A stretch of 64,000 nt of DNA from Istiophorus platypterus (GCA_016859345.1 CM029120.1:25677116-25741115), one strand, 5' to 3'. Positions 25,600 through 38,099 are shown, numbered from the stretch's first letter. Program-made: numbers and translations. The notes: generated by a model from the sequence alone, not told the origin.

Positions 25600-26460
25600 A
25601 GGCAGCTCCACAATCACTTCTGGCAAGTTGGGACAGACCCAGAAGATAATGAAAAAAACTTCATTTGTTACTCCTCTGTGGTTAAAAAAGTTCAAGGGCA
25701 TGCTTTTTGTACTCTGCACTACCTTATTCATCCAACAGAGGCTGATGCAGTAATGTTGGATTAGGTAAACGATTTCTGGCTGATTTATCCTGATGATATC
25801 GTATATTCTAAGTATTTTGAAATGGATCTCACTCACCTTGAAACAGTATTTCAGAATCTTCATAAATATGGACTTAATCTCCAAGCAAAGAAGTGTTCAT
25901 TATTCAAGAAGGGTAGCTATTTGGGACATTTAGTCAGCCTGCAAGGAGTTCTCTTCCATCCAAACATTGTTAAGGCTGTGAAAGACTAGTCTCCACCTTC
26001 TATGGTGAGATAGGCGCTTTCTTTTCTTGGCTTTGCTTGATATTACAGCAGGTCCATCCACTCTTTCACACGGATCTCAGCTCCCCTGCATGCTCTTATT
26101 CATTGCACCAAATAGTTGAGTTCAAAGAAACACCTAGTTGAATGAGACTGAAACTGCCAAGAAGCTTTTGAGACGCTGAAAAGATGTTAGTGAGTGCCCC
26201 AATCCTGGTCTATGCTTCTATAAAAAGTTACCATTCAAGCTTTATACTGATGCAAGTTTTTAATCTCTTGGTGGTGGTGAACAACAAATTATAGCCTATG
26301 CAAGTCAAGCTCTCATGATATGAATTCATTGCTTTAAAATTGACTCCACATAAATAGTCATGGTCCAAGTTACTAAGTTTGATTTTGTTGTCAAATATTG
26401 CTGGGGACAAGAGAACAGCATGTTGACAATGACCAGGAGGATCTCACATTAGTACCAGGA
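25600..26460 (+). pseudogene. Ty3/gypsy-type LTR retrotransposon pol remnant, plus strand
   Basis: The frame at 25568-25753 ends in 'TSFVTPLW--KKFKGM-F-LC', the reverse-transcriptase fingers and palm approach. The catalytic box follows in another frame as 'IYPDDIV', where Ty3/gypsy elements usually have YLDD. Next come 'HLETVFQNLHKYGLNLQAKK' and 'YLGHLVS-QGV', the palm and thumb of gypsy reverse transcriptase. 'SFLGFA-YYSR' and 'APLHALIH' form the connection region. RNase H follows as 'FKLYTDASF' and 'IIAYASQAL', keeping the TDAS aspartate. At least three stops or frameshifts interrupt the order. No LTRs, gag or integrase were found nearby, so this is an isolated, inactive fragment. Confidence 0.88.
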
Positions 26461-28599
26461 AGTTGGAGTCATATTTCCCCCCAGTATAAACTGGATGAGG
26501 ATCCTTAAATGTATCAAGTATCTTGAGTTGTCCAGTACTGAGTGTTTTGCACTTTTCAGGCCAAAAGGGCTAGGGACGCTCTAACATAATATACTAGTGT
26601 CAGGTGGAAGATATCCTCCAGAAATATGAAGCTGCAGTCCCTATACAGCTGATAGCTTAAGAAATCACAATTTTTTTTTTTTACTCAACATAATATTAAA
26701 TTGTGTTGCTACTAAATTTGTATTTTTTTAAGTAAATAAAACTCTACCAACTTGCATGTATGTTGTAAAATGACGGTAGAATAAACAAAAAATATGGAGA
26801 TAATACAAAGATTTAAAAGTGAACCAATTATTAACTCTTACAGACACTAAATGTTTTGTAACTCAACAGCAGCAGTGAGTCCCACCAAAGTCCACAAGCA
26901 GCAGAAATCAGGAATAGTATCCACAAGCGAACAAACAAGCACTAAGTAAGAAGCTCCCAAGCGAATATCTCTAAATACTTCAGTGTATGGGCTGCAGTTT
27001 GGCATGTAGGGAATGTCTAGGTCAGCGAATATGTATGAGAGCTGGTATCAGCAGCAGCCAGGCCAAGTTTAGTTTTTAGTTTTGTACAGGTTTGTAATTA
27101 ATTCATTTCAATTAAATTTTGTATATAGAGCACCAAATTATATTAGAAGTTATCTTAGGGCACTCTTCATAAAGAGCAGGTCTAGGCTGTTCTCTTCATA
27201 ATTCTTCAGCATGGTCTCTGCAGTGAGTGCACACATCCCACTAGGGTAAGCCCCTAGTGGAAAACGTGATTCAGTCCAACATCACTTGCACTGCTTAAAG
27301 CTAAAATTTCACAGACAGTTATATATGCTTTCATTTATATAGTTGACTACACACTCATGACCATGCACTTGTTTACCCGAGCATCCTATGAACCTGTAAG
27401 CAGGTCAAATGATATAGCTCTGGCTCAAAGTTACACAGACAAAGGGCTCAGGAATCTTAGTTATCAGTTTATTCTTCTTGTTTAGCAGCAAAAATGTTAA
27501 ATAAAATGTTCAAATGTCAATAAAAATTGGAATGAACTCAGTCTGCAAGTACTCTAATGCCATCTTTTTCCAAAGTTAGGGACAAAGTAAGAGGGTAAGA
27601 AGACCCAAGTGTAGCACTTACAGACGATATGGCATGTGTCTTTGGTTAGCCTTCTCAGTCTCCCAACTGCCTTGGCTACATTATCTCCTTGGTTCCCCTC
27701 ACACAAACTCTGCATCTGCTTCTCTGGTTTAGTGCTCTTGCTATCCCCTTCAGCTCATGTGCACTCTGCTTGCCCATCAGCTCTCGATTGACTTAGATAC
27801 ACCTTGTCCCATACTTTTGGGTGCAGTAAGCTGATTGAATCTCTCCACAAGTTCAGATCAATCAGTATTTTTTCAGAGGGGGAATACATGTGTGGCATTA
27901 AGAAGGAAAACACAGCAACCAAAAAACATACAACTGCAAATCAAACCAAGTCAAATAATCAAAAATATAACAAAGTCTCTGTTGTTCTTTGTGACCTTTT
28001 CATGCTGATGTAGAAGTATTATGAATATTCTACCCACCCTCCACTGTATAGAAAAAAAGCACGATTGCATGTGTGGATGGGTGAATGTGGCACTTTGAGT
28101 GGTCAATAAGACTAGAAAAGAACTATACAAGTGCAATCAGTTTACCATTTACCATTTTGTTTCAAATTTATTCACTTTTGTAATGGAGTAGAAAACAACT
28201 GTGCCTCTGTTTCTGCTGGAATCAAGATGATTATGTAAATATCTTTGATGCAGTTCAAGCAACAGCCAACTGAGAGCAATGCACAAAGTTGAGCCATTCT
28301 CAACTTTCCCCTTCACCGCTTCTGAGTCTGTCAAGCTCTGCAGGGCTGCAGGGATGCAAAGCCAAGCCTCCTTCACAATGAATAGCAGCTGTTGCTGTCC
28401 CAGCTTTTTGAATCCATATGTGTGAATGTCCTGGATGAGTTCAACTTCGACCTTAAAACACAGTTGAAAAAAAAAATCTCACTACAATTTCCATTTAGTA
28501 GTAGCTCTGAAGCTTTCTGCTTTATTTTTTTTTACCCCAACAATCCTCACCATCATTAGTAAGTTGCAATTAAGTTGAAGAAAACATTATCAATCTCCA
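26461..28599. other. AT-rich DNA with one short interspersed repeat
   Basis: Apart from the repeat at 27029-27230, nothing is recognised. Short AT-rich frames have no support. Confidence 0.45.
27029..27230 (+). repeat. Short interspersed repeat (CAATTCAATTTTATT family), plus strand, with leader repeat
   Basis: It starts with TATGAGAGCTGGTATCAGCA, shared with 23096. The family 5' block follows near 27105 (CATTTCAATTAAATTTTGTAT). Then come AAGTTATCTTAGGGCACTC and AAGAGCAGGTCTAGGCTG, the same order as the copy at 53155. The 3' part is missing. Confidence 0.65.
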
Positions 28600-29545
28600 A
28601 TCAATCTCAGGGTGGCTGCATTCTGGAGTATGTTGTTGTCAAGGACCTCTTCTTATTTGGCTGGCAGTCTCCCTGTCCCTGTTGCTGAGAAGTCCCCCCT
28701 CCCCCCCAAATCTCTAGCATGAAGCTGCCACCACAATGCTTCAGCGTAGGGATGGTTTTAACCAGGTCATTAGTAATGCGTGGTGTTCTCCAGACAGTGT
28801 TTGGAGTTCAGACCAGATACATTTTGTCAAATCAGACCAGAGAACAATTTTCCACATGCTCTCAGAGTACTCTCAAAATTTAATTTGACATAGTAGCTGC
28901 TTTACCACAAAGATCTCATTTGATCAAGTGCTGCAGAGATAATCATCCTTCATGTTGATCACCTCCTTGACTAGGGCCCTTCTTGCTAGGTTACTCAGTT
29001 TGACTGGACGGCCAACACCAGGAAGAGTCCTGGTGGTTCCACACTTCTTCCATTTTACAGATATTGAGACCTATGTGCTCCTTGGGACACTCAAATTGTT
29101 AGAAATTGTTCTATGCCCTGATTTATGCCTTGTTTAAATTTTATCACTGAGGTATACAGAGAGTTCCTTAGACCTAATGGTTAGGTTTTTGTCCTGACAG
29201 GCAGTGTGGGTCCTTATATACACTAGTGTGTCCCCTTCTGATTAATTGAGTTTGCCACAGGTAGACCCCAATCAAGTTCTAGACACATCTCAAGGATAAT
29301 TAGAGAAAACAGGTTTCACCCAACTACACGTTGGAGTGCCACACCAAATGACCCAAAGACTTTTGTAAATGAGAGATTCCAGTTTTGGATTTTTATTAAA
29401 TTTTCCAAAATGTTTAAAAACATGTTTTCACTTTTTCATTAGTGTTTATTGAGGGTAGTTTGATGGGCAAAAGTTTAATGTTAATTCTGCAACACAATAA
29501 AGTGTGCAAAAGGTGAGGGGGTCTGAATACTTTCTGAAACAGCTA
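28600..29545 (-). pseudogene. Degenerate Tc1-family transposon (second family), minus strand
   Basis: Read on the minus strand, the transposase runs from the right terminal repeat at about 29515-29545 (GGTCTGAATACTTTCTGAAA) inward. The N-terminal DNA-binding region is at about 28960-29170 and the catalytic core at about 28690-28900. In the core, the AGACCAGAGAA block encodes the usual SDE-type strand and ATGAAGCTGCCACCACAATG encodes the Gly-rich strand before the second Asp. The C-terminal third and left terminal repeat are missing. The frame is broken. The terminal repeat matches the one at 36640-36660 and 37120-37142, so this is the same family as the copy at 35625-36660. Confidence 0.82.
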
Positions 29546-32500
29546 CATTTGTCATTAACCTGGTACATTGCTAGTTGTCTACCATGTGATGGGATAGAAA
29601 ATCCTAGCTCATACTGTAAATTCATATTTCATATTTCACCAGTGGATTTGGCACTTTTTTAACTGTTTGACTGCGACCCCGACTCAAAGGTACATTCTCA
29701 CCAACTGCAATGTGGATACATAATGCAACTTACTCAAAAATATAAATACATATGGATTGCAACTGTGCTTTAAATTATTATAGCAGAGCCTGATAGTTGC
29801 TTTTAATGTCACGGACATGGCTGTCTCATTCTGAAAGTACTACAGTGACTGTTACCTACAGCATCTCAAACACACAGACACTCACATGCACATACATGAA
29901 TAAATATATTTCATCAACGTTTTTTTTTTTTTTTTTTTTTAATTAAATGTCAGTAATGTCAGTTACACAGACTGACATTACTGTTGCTGAGCCTCTAGTG
30001 ACTTCAGACTCTGGACCGTACCTGATGTATTGATTGCTTTCAAATCATCAAGGTGAAATAATATTTGATGAAAAACTTGTTTCATTTTCAAGCTCATGGA
30101 AAGTGTCAGTATACTGCACAGAATCAGAATTTTATCCCGTGGTTTAGGCCATTTGATCAGAGTGGGAACACTAAAGGGGAAATGACAGGTCGAACAGGCC
30201 AGGGAGTTGAAACCAGATCCCCTTTTAGAGCCACTTGCAAAACAACTTCTCTTCATAATATAATGCAGTGTTGATCAGAACCCCGCTGAGCCAACAAGCT
30301 ACAGAGGCATTTTTAATTGTTGCAGGTGGTCTGGCTCAGGGAACATAGCTGTGATGCTTAGGGATCTGCAAATAAAACTCCAAAGCGTGCATGTGTGAAC
30401 GAGTACACAAACAAGAGAGCTGCATCCAAGACAGCTGTGTCTGGAATCGCTGTGCTAAGGTTCAAGGCCTGAGGTAACAGCATGGCCTCCTTTTGCCTTA
30501 TGTCACTGATTCAGACTGTAGTGGTATCAGACTGTCAGCATTATCATCAGTTCCTGTGAGAGTCCCCAGAAGGGTTCTTCATTATGTTAACATTTCTAGG
30601 ATATCAACAAAAGATTTCTCTGAACTTTTAACACATTTCGTAATCTCAGTCTTCATCAAAAATGTAATAAATAAATTAAAAGGTTAATAAATTGATAACA
30701 TGTGCATTGTATGTCTCTGAAACAGTGTAATTTCTTTTTTTTTTTAAAGAGTGTAAACTTTTGTCTTGGCCCCTGGAGACTGCAATGTTCACAAAACCTG
30801 ACAATCCATTAGCAGGAATTTATCCTACCCTGAATGAGGTAAAGTATAACAGGATTATTTGCTTAGGAGTATGGATATACTCCAGAAATGTCAGGGCCAA
30901 GACAACTGACAGAGTTTTTACAAAAACCTGTCAACTCAAGGTCCACTAGGTCTATTCTTTTGTGAGCTTTCAGCCATATCTCATGGCCTTTATCAACAGA
31001 TAACATTCGGTCAGGTGTCATGGAGATGATTCAGTTATCTTGCAACCTAAGTATGGAATTTCAGTTCCTGTCTTTAGGAACTGACCATGATGTTACGGAG
31101 ATTGTATACAACAGGATGTCAGATCTAAATATAGTGGATCTAAACAATTTGTGAACTCAAAAATTGTAATATAGTTTGGGTTCTATTAGTCTTTTTACAA
31201 TAAATTTCAAATTTTAACTTTATGTTATCAATGTTATGTTTAAAAGATGTAATTTAACATGTTCAATATGATTATGTGAATATTATTATTGTATAGCTTT
31301 TTGTAATATGTATTAATTAAAAGCATGGCTAGAGTCACAGCCAATTGCTGTGTTGTTTATGTGCCCACTTTTAGATGTTACTTTGTACTTGAACATAGAC
31401 TTGTATTGAAAAATGTTTAACTCGTTCTTCTTCTTTAATTCTGTGGAGGACACAAAATCGGTCAGCATGAAACTAAAAATATGAACCCGGAGCAGGTAGT
31501 GTGAAACTGTGTTTCTTTGATCTGAGAGCTAGAACTTCATGAAATCATTTTATCATAATTTTTTTTTACATGCTTTCTGTACTATACCATAACTAGTATG
31601 TGCTGAAACAATGCTATTGTACAGGTATTCCAGGCCAAATGGTATGAATTTGTACTTTATGCTCTCAGAAGGTATTTGATTTGATTGAAGATTATGCATT
31701 AACAAGAGCTCATTACTGTGATGATTGATTTTAATGAATCGTTAACAATTTTTCGATAGGAGTTCACATTCATAGGAAAGCAAAACTTTTGTTCATTTGC
31801 TGATGTAAGAATGAAGTAGGGTTGAAAACTTTGAACTCTAAAAATAATTTAGGTTTTGAGGGGACATTTATTGTCGTCTCTAAATACAGTACTTCCTAGT
31901 GTGCATGAGATGTGTGTTTTGTCTTGACAAAATGCTGCATGGAAATCATTTGAAAGAGCTTAACCAAATGCATTAGTTCCACTATGCGTGTCCTGTACTG
32001 ACTTTACATACTCACATGTGCATAAGAGCTCAACAGGAAGGGGAAGAGGGGGAGAGAAAATTATCTTTCCACTCAATCATGTCCATCCAATCAATAAACA
32101 GTGAAACAGTGAAACTAATTCATCATTTTCAGGATGTGTGTTCACTTTTCAGATCCATAAATACACACACTGGATGCAGGACAGGAATCTGTTTTGACAA
32201 TCAAGCAGGATTTAGATCAAAACCTCCAAACATGTAATGAGACCCCATAACTTCACTAATCTACTAACATGTACTATTATCTCTTATGTTAGGGCATGGG
32301 AAAAATCATGTCAATCCTTCAGTTCAGGCCCATAAGCAGCGTCATCAACTGTTCCATCCACATCACAACTTCCTACAAGCATTTCTGTAAGTGCAGAACA
32401 AATTCTGTTTGCCTTGCAAATGTTATGTAGAAATTCAACTTGCTTACTAAGCAGCTAACGTTTTCCCAACTAGGACCCAAAAATAAGCTTTTTTTTTTGT

Positions 32501-33334
32501 TACATGAAAGGATTGTTCAGTGAATTTTTATTAAATGTAATTCTTAGCAAAAAGCATTATTATGCCACTTGTCATTTAGGTGAGGTTTAAGGGTCTTTCC
32601 TGCAGTAGGATCATGGCGGCTATTGCTGGTGAAATGCATGCTGCGTGATGAACAACTTCCCTTTCCTGCCGCTCTGCAGCTGTAGCAAGGCCCGCAGCTC
32701 TTCAGGGCTGTAAATCAGAGCCTTTGTACTCCAGAAGGATCCTATCAGCCACAGGTGTGGGCTCTGCCTGGGGAGTAGATAGCCAAGCACTGGAAATACT
32801 AAAAACTGAATAGCACGGGCTAGCCTCAGCCAAACACAGGAGGAGAGGAGGACGGTGAGAAAACTGAGGTAGGAGTGCAGAAAGTGCCAAGTATGTCAAG
32901 CAGACTGGCGTTTTGGTTACACAAACAGTTCTCAGAGGCAGAGCTGCTAAGGAGACAAAAAAAAACAAAAAACTTTTCACAGAGGCATTGAACATAAGTG
33001 TGTGGAATCAATGTGTCACTGATTTTCTTTCTAGATGTGTGGTGAAACAAGTTCTCTTTACCTAAACATTAAAATAAGTTTTTGTGGTTGTCAGTACATG
33101 ATGCAAAAAAGAAAGAAACAAACAGACATTTTAAGTGTTTTCTGATGGGTTATGGTTAAGGTTTTTTTTTGGTTCAAACTACTAAAACTATTTAGGGAAA
33201 GATCATAGTTATTTAAGATAATTTTTTTCAGTTTTTGCTGAGGTTTCACAATGATGAATGAATGCAAGTACAGGGAATGGTAATTGGTATGTGGACTGTA
33301 CATGTATATCACCTTTCTAGTCTTATCGACCACT
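29546..33334. other. Long stretch without a recognised gene
   Basis: A poly-T run of about 22 bases lies near 29930-29950. The stretch 32590-32830 is less AT-rich than its surroundings and opposes a 97-codon minus frame (32702-32995). No splice-consistent exon or known protein is evident. Confidence 0.45.
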
Positions 33335-33381
33335 CATACTGCTTTAACACATCTCCCACATTCACTCATTCACACACACGC

Positions 33382-33417
<36 letters not shown>

Positions 33418-33520
33418 TCACAAACTGATGTTACATCAGGGGCAATTTGGGGTTCAGTATCTTGCGCAAGGACACTTCGACATGCTGACTCCAGAGGAGC
33501 CTGGAATCAAACAGTTAGGC
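33335..33520 (+). repeat. (CA)n microsatellite with fish dispersed repeat
   Basis: The array at about 33371-33416 begins with CACACG units. It is followed by TTCACAAACTGATGTTACATC, then GGGGCAATTTGGGGTTCAGT and ATCTTGCGCAAGGACACTTC. This GTTCAGTATCTTGC-type module is a widespread fish dispersed repeat that often follows CA arrays. It is non-coding here. Confidence 0.7.
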
Positions 33521-34979
33521 AGATATTGTCAACAGGTGAAATGTGATAGCTCTGAGGAAAACTACATCACTGAAACAGCAAGGACAAACAAAAAGACTGA
33601 ATGAGCAACAGAGAAAGAGAATATCAACTGTCTGTAAACACCAAGACCAAACCACTCCCAGCATCCACTAGGGAGAAGTCATTGACCAGGGGCCAGTGGA
33701 CAGCTGGAGAAAGATGAAGGAGGACATTCACATCTGACACCAGAGACTAGCCTTGCTGGTCATAACTGGTGACAGTGGTATGATCTTTTATCATGTGACT
33801 AAATTTTCATAATTACATTCAGTTGAAAAGGTTAGAATATGGACTTGTGAGATTGTGTTGTCAAACTATTACTACTATTAATAAGTCCGAAAACTAACCT
33901 GTTCTAACAAAAACAGCCCCTAACCCAATCATTATATCTGCAACCAGAGCAGCCCAGCCAGCACCAAATATTGTAGAAGTAAAGCTCAGATCTGCTTACC
34001 AAATAATGAAGGGAGGTTGAGGGTCTGAGGCAGGCTGGGGGTTACAAGGACAGTGTGTAGCCAAACCTCCTTTTTGGACAACAGCGAGGGGAAAATTCAC
34101 TGATGAAATGTAGCAAGGACCCATGGAATGCAATTTCAAGCTTCCACATCTGCAGGAAAGATGAAACCAGGTTCCTAATTTTACAATGATGATGTCAATG
34201 AGAATACATGACAGGACTTGGACGGGGTGCCAAGTACCCCTCCTCATGCCCCCCCCCCCCACCTTTTTCCCGTTTTTTTTTTCAATGTATTTATTTATGT
34301 ATTTGATGAAGAGTGGTTGCTGGGGGAAAAGGGAACAATAATGGAAGACAGGATAAATTCAACTTTTAAATCTTGAAATTTGCTGAATTTGAATTTTAAA
34401 AAGTTTCTACAAAGAAATCTGAATATGTCCTTGTTGTTTGTATTAACATGTGTAGATTTCTTGTAATGCCAGCTCTCAGCTGTCGCTGAGCTGCTGCCAT
34501 GGGAACACTGACACAATACTCGTGGTTTAGATGCTTACATGTTTCCAAAAATATGGTCAAAAACAGTTTTATCCTCATTTGAAAACTGAAAAAATCTGCT
34601 GCATCATCAAAGTTTATATATCATTACACAAAAAGTGGAGTTTAAATTTCAGTTCATCTTTATAGTAATGGCAAATTAGCCTATTCACTGTATCTGCTGA
34701 TAGTGGCAATAGTGATGTGAAACTGTCATACTGTATTTTAAACTCTGTTTTCAGACCAACATGTTAAACACTCTGATGAATCCCAACACAGAAAGGTCAG
34801 TGTAACTGGAAATGCTGAGGATTCACTGTCCACTTGACATGATCATCCCAGTGTTCATTTTTTAAAAGACCACTGACAGTTGTCTATTTTTCTTAGACAA
34901 TCATGTTGTTATAAAAGAAACAGTTTTCCTTTGCTTTTATGGGGAAAGAAACATTAGCACTTAGCATAAGGACAGATTG
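33521..34979. other. AT-rich DNA, no recognised gene
   Basis: A C homopolymer of about 11 bases lies at 34250-34261. No diagnostic transposon motif or supported frame was found. Confidence 0.45.
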
Positions 34980-35620
34980 ATTTTACACTACAACAAATAT
35001 AAGAGGCTTTAAAAATTTCTAAGTTGGATGTATAAGATTAAATATCCGGCTTTGAATGAAGAATGAATTATAACTGATTTTAGGTTTTGGTTTGATTAAC
35101 AGGCTTGAGTTTAAAATGGCTGCATCAATCCAAGTCCGGGTGTGCCAGTGCCTCTGGGAATATGAGTATTAATATGACCGGGGGGGGGGGGTTAAAGCTA
35201 ACTAATTCATCATGAGACAACCAGGTCTCAGAAAGACAAAATACATCAATATGATGATCTGATATCAGATTATTTACTAATATAGCTTTCGGTGGCAATG
35301 GTTTAATGTTTAAGAGTTCACATTTAATTCCCCTATTTTTGTTGTATTTCTGTATTGGTGGTCTTTTTTATTAGGTTTTCCAGTACAACTCCTCTATTGC
35401 TTATTTTTGGGTAAATTAATTCAGTCTCTATGGGGAATTGAGTGAGTGACAGCTCTAATGGAAGACCAGAGTGTGTAAGACTACAACTCCTTCCTACAAC
35501 TGCTCCCTGGTCTCAACTCTGGGTTGTCATGGTTTTGGCTTTCTTATGAACTTAGCCAGATTTCTAGATATGAGAGCAGCTGCATCCAAAGTGGGATGTA
35601 GCCATCTCTCCCAGCTAATA
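34980..35620 (-). mobile_element. L2-like LINE 5' fragment (esterase end and endonuclease start), minus strand
   Basis: On the minus strand, 35520-35615 encodes the end of an esterase-type ORF1 domain ('HPTLDAAALISRNLAKF'), with the catalytic-type His-Pro kept. Then 35390-35200 encodes the start of the APE endonuclease, including 'KPLPPKALLVNNLI' and 'CLSETWL', the Glu-bearing endonuclease motif. The region 34990-35110 corresponds to 40080-40210 of the copy at 38100-40340, so this is a second copy of the same family. A G/C run of about 12 bases interrupts the frame near 35180. Its 5' side is cut off where the Tc1 copy at 35625 begins. Confidence 0.78.
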
Positions 35621-35624
35621 TCTG

Positions 35625-36660
35625 GGGAAGTCTACAATAAAGGTTCTGTGGTGAATGAAGGTTCCCAAGAGACTAAGAGACAGTGGTCGCCATAATACTT
35701 AAATGGAAGAAGTTTGGAACAACAAGGCATCTTCCTTGATTTCACACCTGGCCAGACTGAATAATCAAGGAGAAGGGCTTTGGTAAGCGAGGTTACCAAG
35801 AACCCGATGGTCACTCAGGCTGAGCTCTAGAGATCCTTGGTGGAGATGGGAGACACTTCCAGAGGGGCAACCATCAATGCAGCAGTCCACTGGTCTAGTT
35901 TTTATGGTAGAGCAGCCAGCTGAAGCCTCCTCTCAATCAAAACTAGTTAGAGTTTCCAAGAAAAGCACCTGTATGACTCTCAGGCTTTGAGAGAATTTCT
36001 CTGGTCTGATGAAACCAAGATCGAACTGTCTGGCCTCAGTTCTAAGTGTCATGTCTGGAACAAACTAGGCACCAATCATTACCTGCACATCCCAACCTGG
36101 TTAAGAGTGCTCAGGACCTCAGACTTGGTTAAAGGCTCACCTTACAACAGACAGACACCCATCAATGATAATAACTCTAAGTACACAGCCAAGACAACAC
36201 AGGAGTGGTTCAGCAACAACTCTGTGAATGGCCTGGTGACCTAGCAAGAGCCAATCAAACATTTCTGGAGAAACCTTAAAATTGGCTGTCCACCAACAGT
36301 CCCCATCCAACCTAACAAAAGCTTGAGAAGATGTGCAGAGAAGAATGGCAGAAAATCACCAAATCCAGAAGTAAAAAGATTGTCACATAATACCCATGAA
36401 AACTTGAGGTTGTAATTAGTGACAAAGATGCTTCAACTAAGTACTGAGTAAAGGGTCTGAATATCTTTATCAATGTGATATTTATATTCTTCCTTATTAC
36501 AATTTTCAAAAATGTCTTAATTTTTTTTTTTGCACTTACATTTTGGGGTATCGAATGTGTATTGACGATTGGAAAATTAAACAATTTTAGTATAAGGCTA
36601 AAGCATGATAAATTTTTAAAAAGCAATGTAGTCTGAACACTTTATGAATGCACTTTGTAC
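35625..36660 (+). pseudogene. Degenerate Tc1-family transposon (second family), plus strand
   Basis: The transposase reads from its DNA-binding domain (CTTAAATGGAAGAAGTTTGGA at about 35697) through 'LWSDETKIELSGL' at about 36000-36040, which holds the first catalytic Asp region. A deletion of the middle follows. Next is 'YTAKTTQEW' at about 36180-36210, near the second Asp segment, then degenerate sequence where the DLNPIEHLW block with the catalytic Glu should be. The C-terminus and 3' non-coding end follow, with the terminal repeat at about 36630-36660 (TCTGAACACTTTATGAATGC). The open frame at 35987-36244 is a surviving part. No left terminal repeat was found. Inactive. Confidence 0.85.
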
Positions 36661-37265
36661 AGCTTTGTTATTTATTTTCCAGATTTTTTTATGTAGTTAC
36701 AATTTTCCCCCCTCAGTTGACAATAGTAGCCTTTCAAGGCAATGCTTTTGAGAAAAGTCAAAGGAGAATGGTAAGACTGGTATACATCCAACCTGAAAGA
36801 GCTTGAGAAGATCTGAGAAGAATGGCAGAAAATCTCCATGTCCAGGTGTGCAGTTTTTCTCATCATACCCATAAAAACTTGAGGCTGTAATCACTGAGAA
36901 AGATGCTTCAAATAACTACTAAGTAAAGGGTCTGAATACCTCTATCAATGTCATATTTAAACTATTCCTTATCAATAAAGTTTTCAAAAATAACTTAAAA
37001 TCTGTTTTTGCTTTTACATTATGGGGTATTGAGTTTAGATTGATGAGGGGAAAAATTCATTTAAACAATTTTAGCATAAGGTAGCAATATAACAAAATGA
37101 AAAAAAAGTGAAGGAGTAAGAATACTTTCTGAATGCACTGTATATGGCTTTGTTATTTTGTTTCCAGTTTTTCTTATTTAGTTACAATTTTTTCCCCCTC
37201 AGTTGACCATAGAAGTGCTTTATAGCTACGCATTTGAGAATGGTCAGAAGAAAACGGTGAGACTG
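36300..37265 (+). repeat. Tandem duplication, two units of about 485 bp
   Basis: Unit 1 (about 36300-36780) and unit 2 (about 36781-37265) share the same order: Tc1 C-terminus, 3' non-coding end, terminal repeat, a CTTTGTTATTTTTTCCAG-like spacer, and a short piece of a different Tc1 family ending in GACTGG. Matching points are CCAACCT at 36307 and 36788 (offset 481) and GAATGCACT at 36646 and 37131 (offset 485). The units have diverged by many substitutions and small indels, so the duplication is old. The junction of the two families is inside the unit, so their nesting came before the duplication. Confidence 0.85.
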
Positions 37266-37510
37266 GCACAAGGTGACAGAAAGGCTACAGTAACTCAGAT
37301 ATTAACTTTTTATGACTATGGTGAGCAGAAAAGCATCACAGAATGCAAAATACATCACAAATCTGAGGCTGCAGTGGGCATAGGCTCAGCAAGACTGGAA
37401 AATTGAAGACTGGAAAAAGGTAACATGGTCTGATGACTCTGGATTTCTGCTGTGTCATTCAGATATGAGAGCTAGAATTTGGTATCAACACCAAAACACC
37501 CAAATGTCCT
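37195..37510 (+). pseudogene. Tc1-family transposon fragment (first family), plus strand
   Basis: The frame at 37203-37406 covers part of a Tc1 N-terminal DNA-binding domain. It holds 'KKTVRLAQGDRKATVTQI', where the family has an R-A-D-R-K-A-T-V-T-Q-I-type helix block. Near 37420-37470 the plus strand matches the 'W-D-S-F-L' strand with the first catalytic Asp (CATGGTCTGATGACTCTGG). It breaks off near 37500 where the next LINE fragment starts. The same family is found at 12925-13640 and 47465-48305. Confidence 0.75.
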
Positions 37511-37745
37511 CCAACTTTTCCTGGGGGATTCTGAAGCATTCTCAGGCCAGATGAGACATATAATCTCTCCAGCGTGTTCTGAGTCTAACCATGGGTGTCC
37601 TATTAGCTGGACATGCCAGGATGACGCATCCTAATAAGATGCCCACACATCCTCAACTGGCTCCTTTCGACTTTAAGGACCAGTGAATCTACTCCAAACT
37701 TCCTGTGGATGTCAGAGCTCCTTTGCCTTCTCCACAGTTAAACTA
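37507..37745 (-). pseudogene. LINE ORF2 C-terminal fragment (second LINE family), minus strand
   Basis: Read on the minus strand, the frame encodes the characteristic C-terminal segment 'VERSQLR-CGHLIRM', then 'TRW-DY' and 'LAWE-LG'-like blocks in degraded form. The plus strand shows the matching conserved DNA: TTCTCAGGCCAGATGAGACA, ATCTCTCCAGCGTGTTCTGA and CAACTGGCTCCTTTCGA. This C-terminal block is common to fish non-LTR elements of the Rex/RTE type. The copy is strongly 5'-truncated. Confidence 0.7.
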
Positions 37746-38099
37746 CTTTACTCTGCATATGATAATAATTAAATTGAAAATTACTGTATTATACTTACTA
37801 GCTTATTTGAAAAATGTAACAATAAAAAACAACCCATTAAAACTCCATATAAGAAAAGACATTTAAACAGGTCCAAATACTTGGAAATAGTAAAAAACAT
37901 TAATGAATGAATGAATAAAATCAAATTTGAGTTTAAACCTCTCAGACAGCATACACACCCAAAAAAATAGAGCTATAAAGTAGAAATTCACTTTTTTTGT
38001 ATTATTGGGTCAGAAAGTGTAAGTGGTATCTGAAAATGAGAGAGAGAGAACAAATGCCCTCCCAAACCTGTATTTCTGAGCACAATCCAGGTAACAAGA
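37746..38099. other. AT-rich spacer, nothing recognised
   Basis: A-rich DNA with short ATGAATGA repeats near 37900. No gene is seen. Confidence 0.5.

Noticed and set aside
32702..33050. Minus-strand frames rich in Leu, Ser and Phe, possibly a signal-peptide protein
   Set aside because: Frames overlap in two phases, have poor composition support and no recognised domain.
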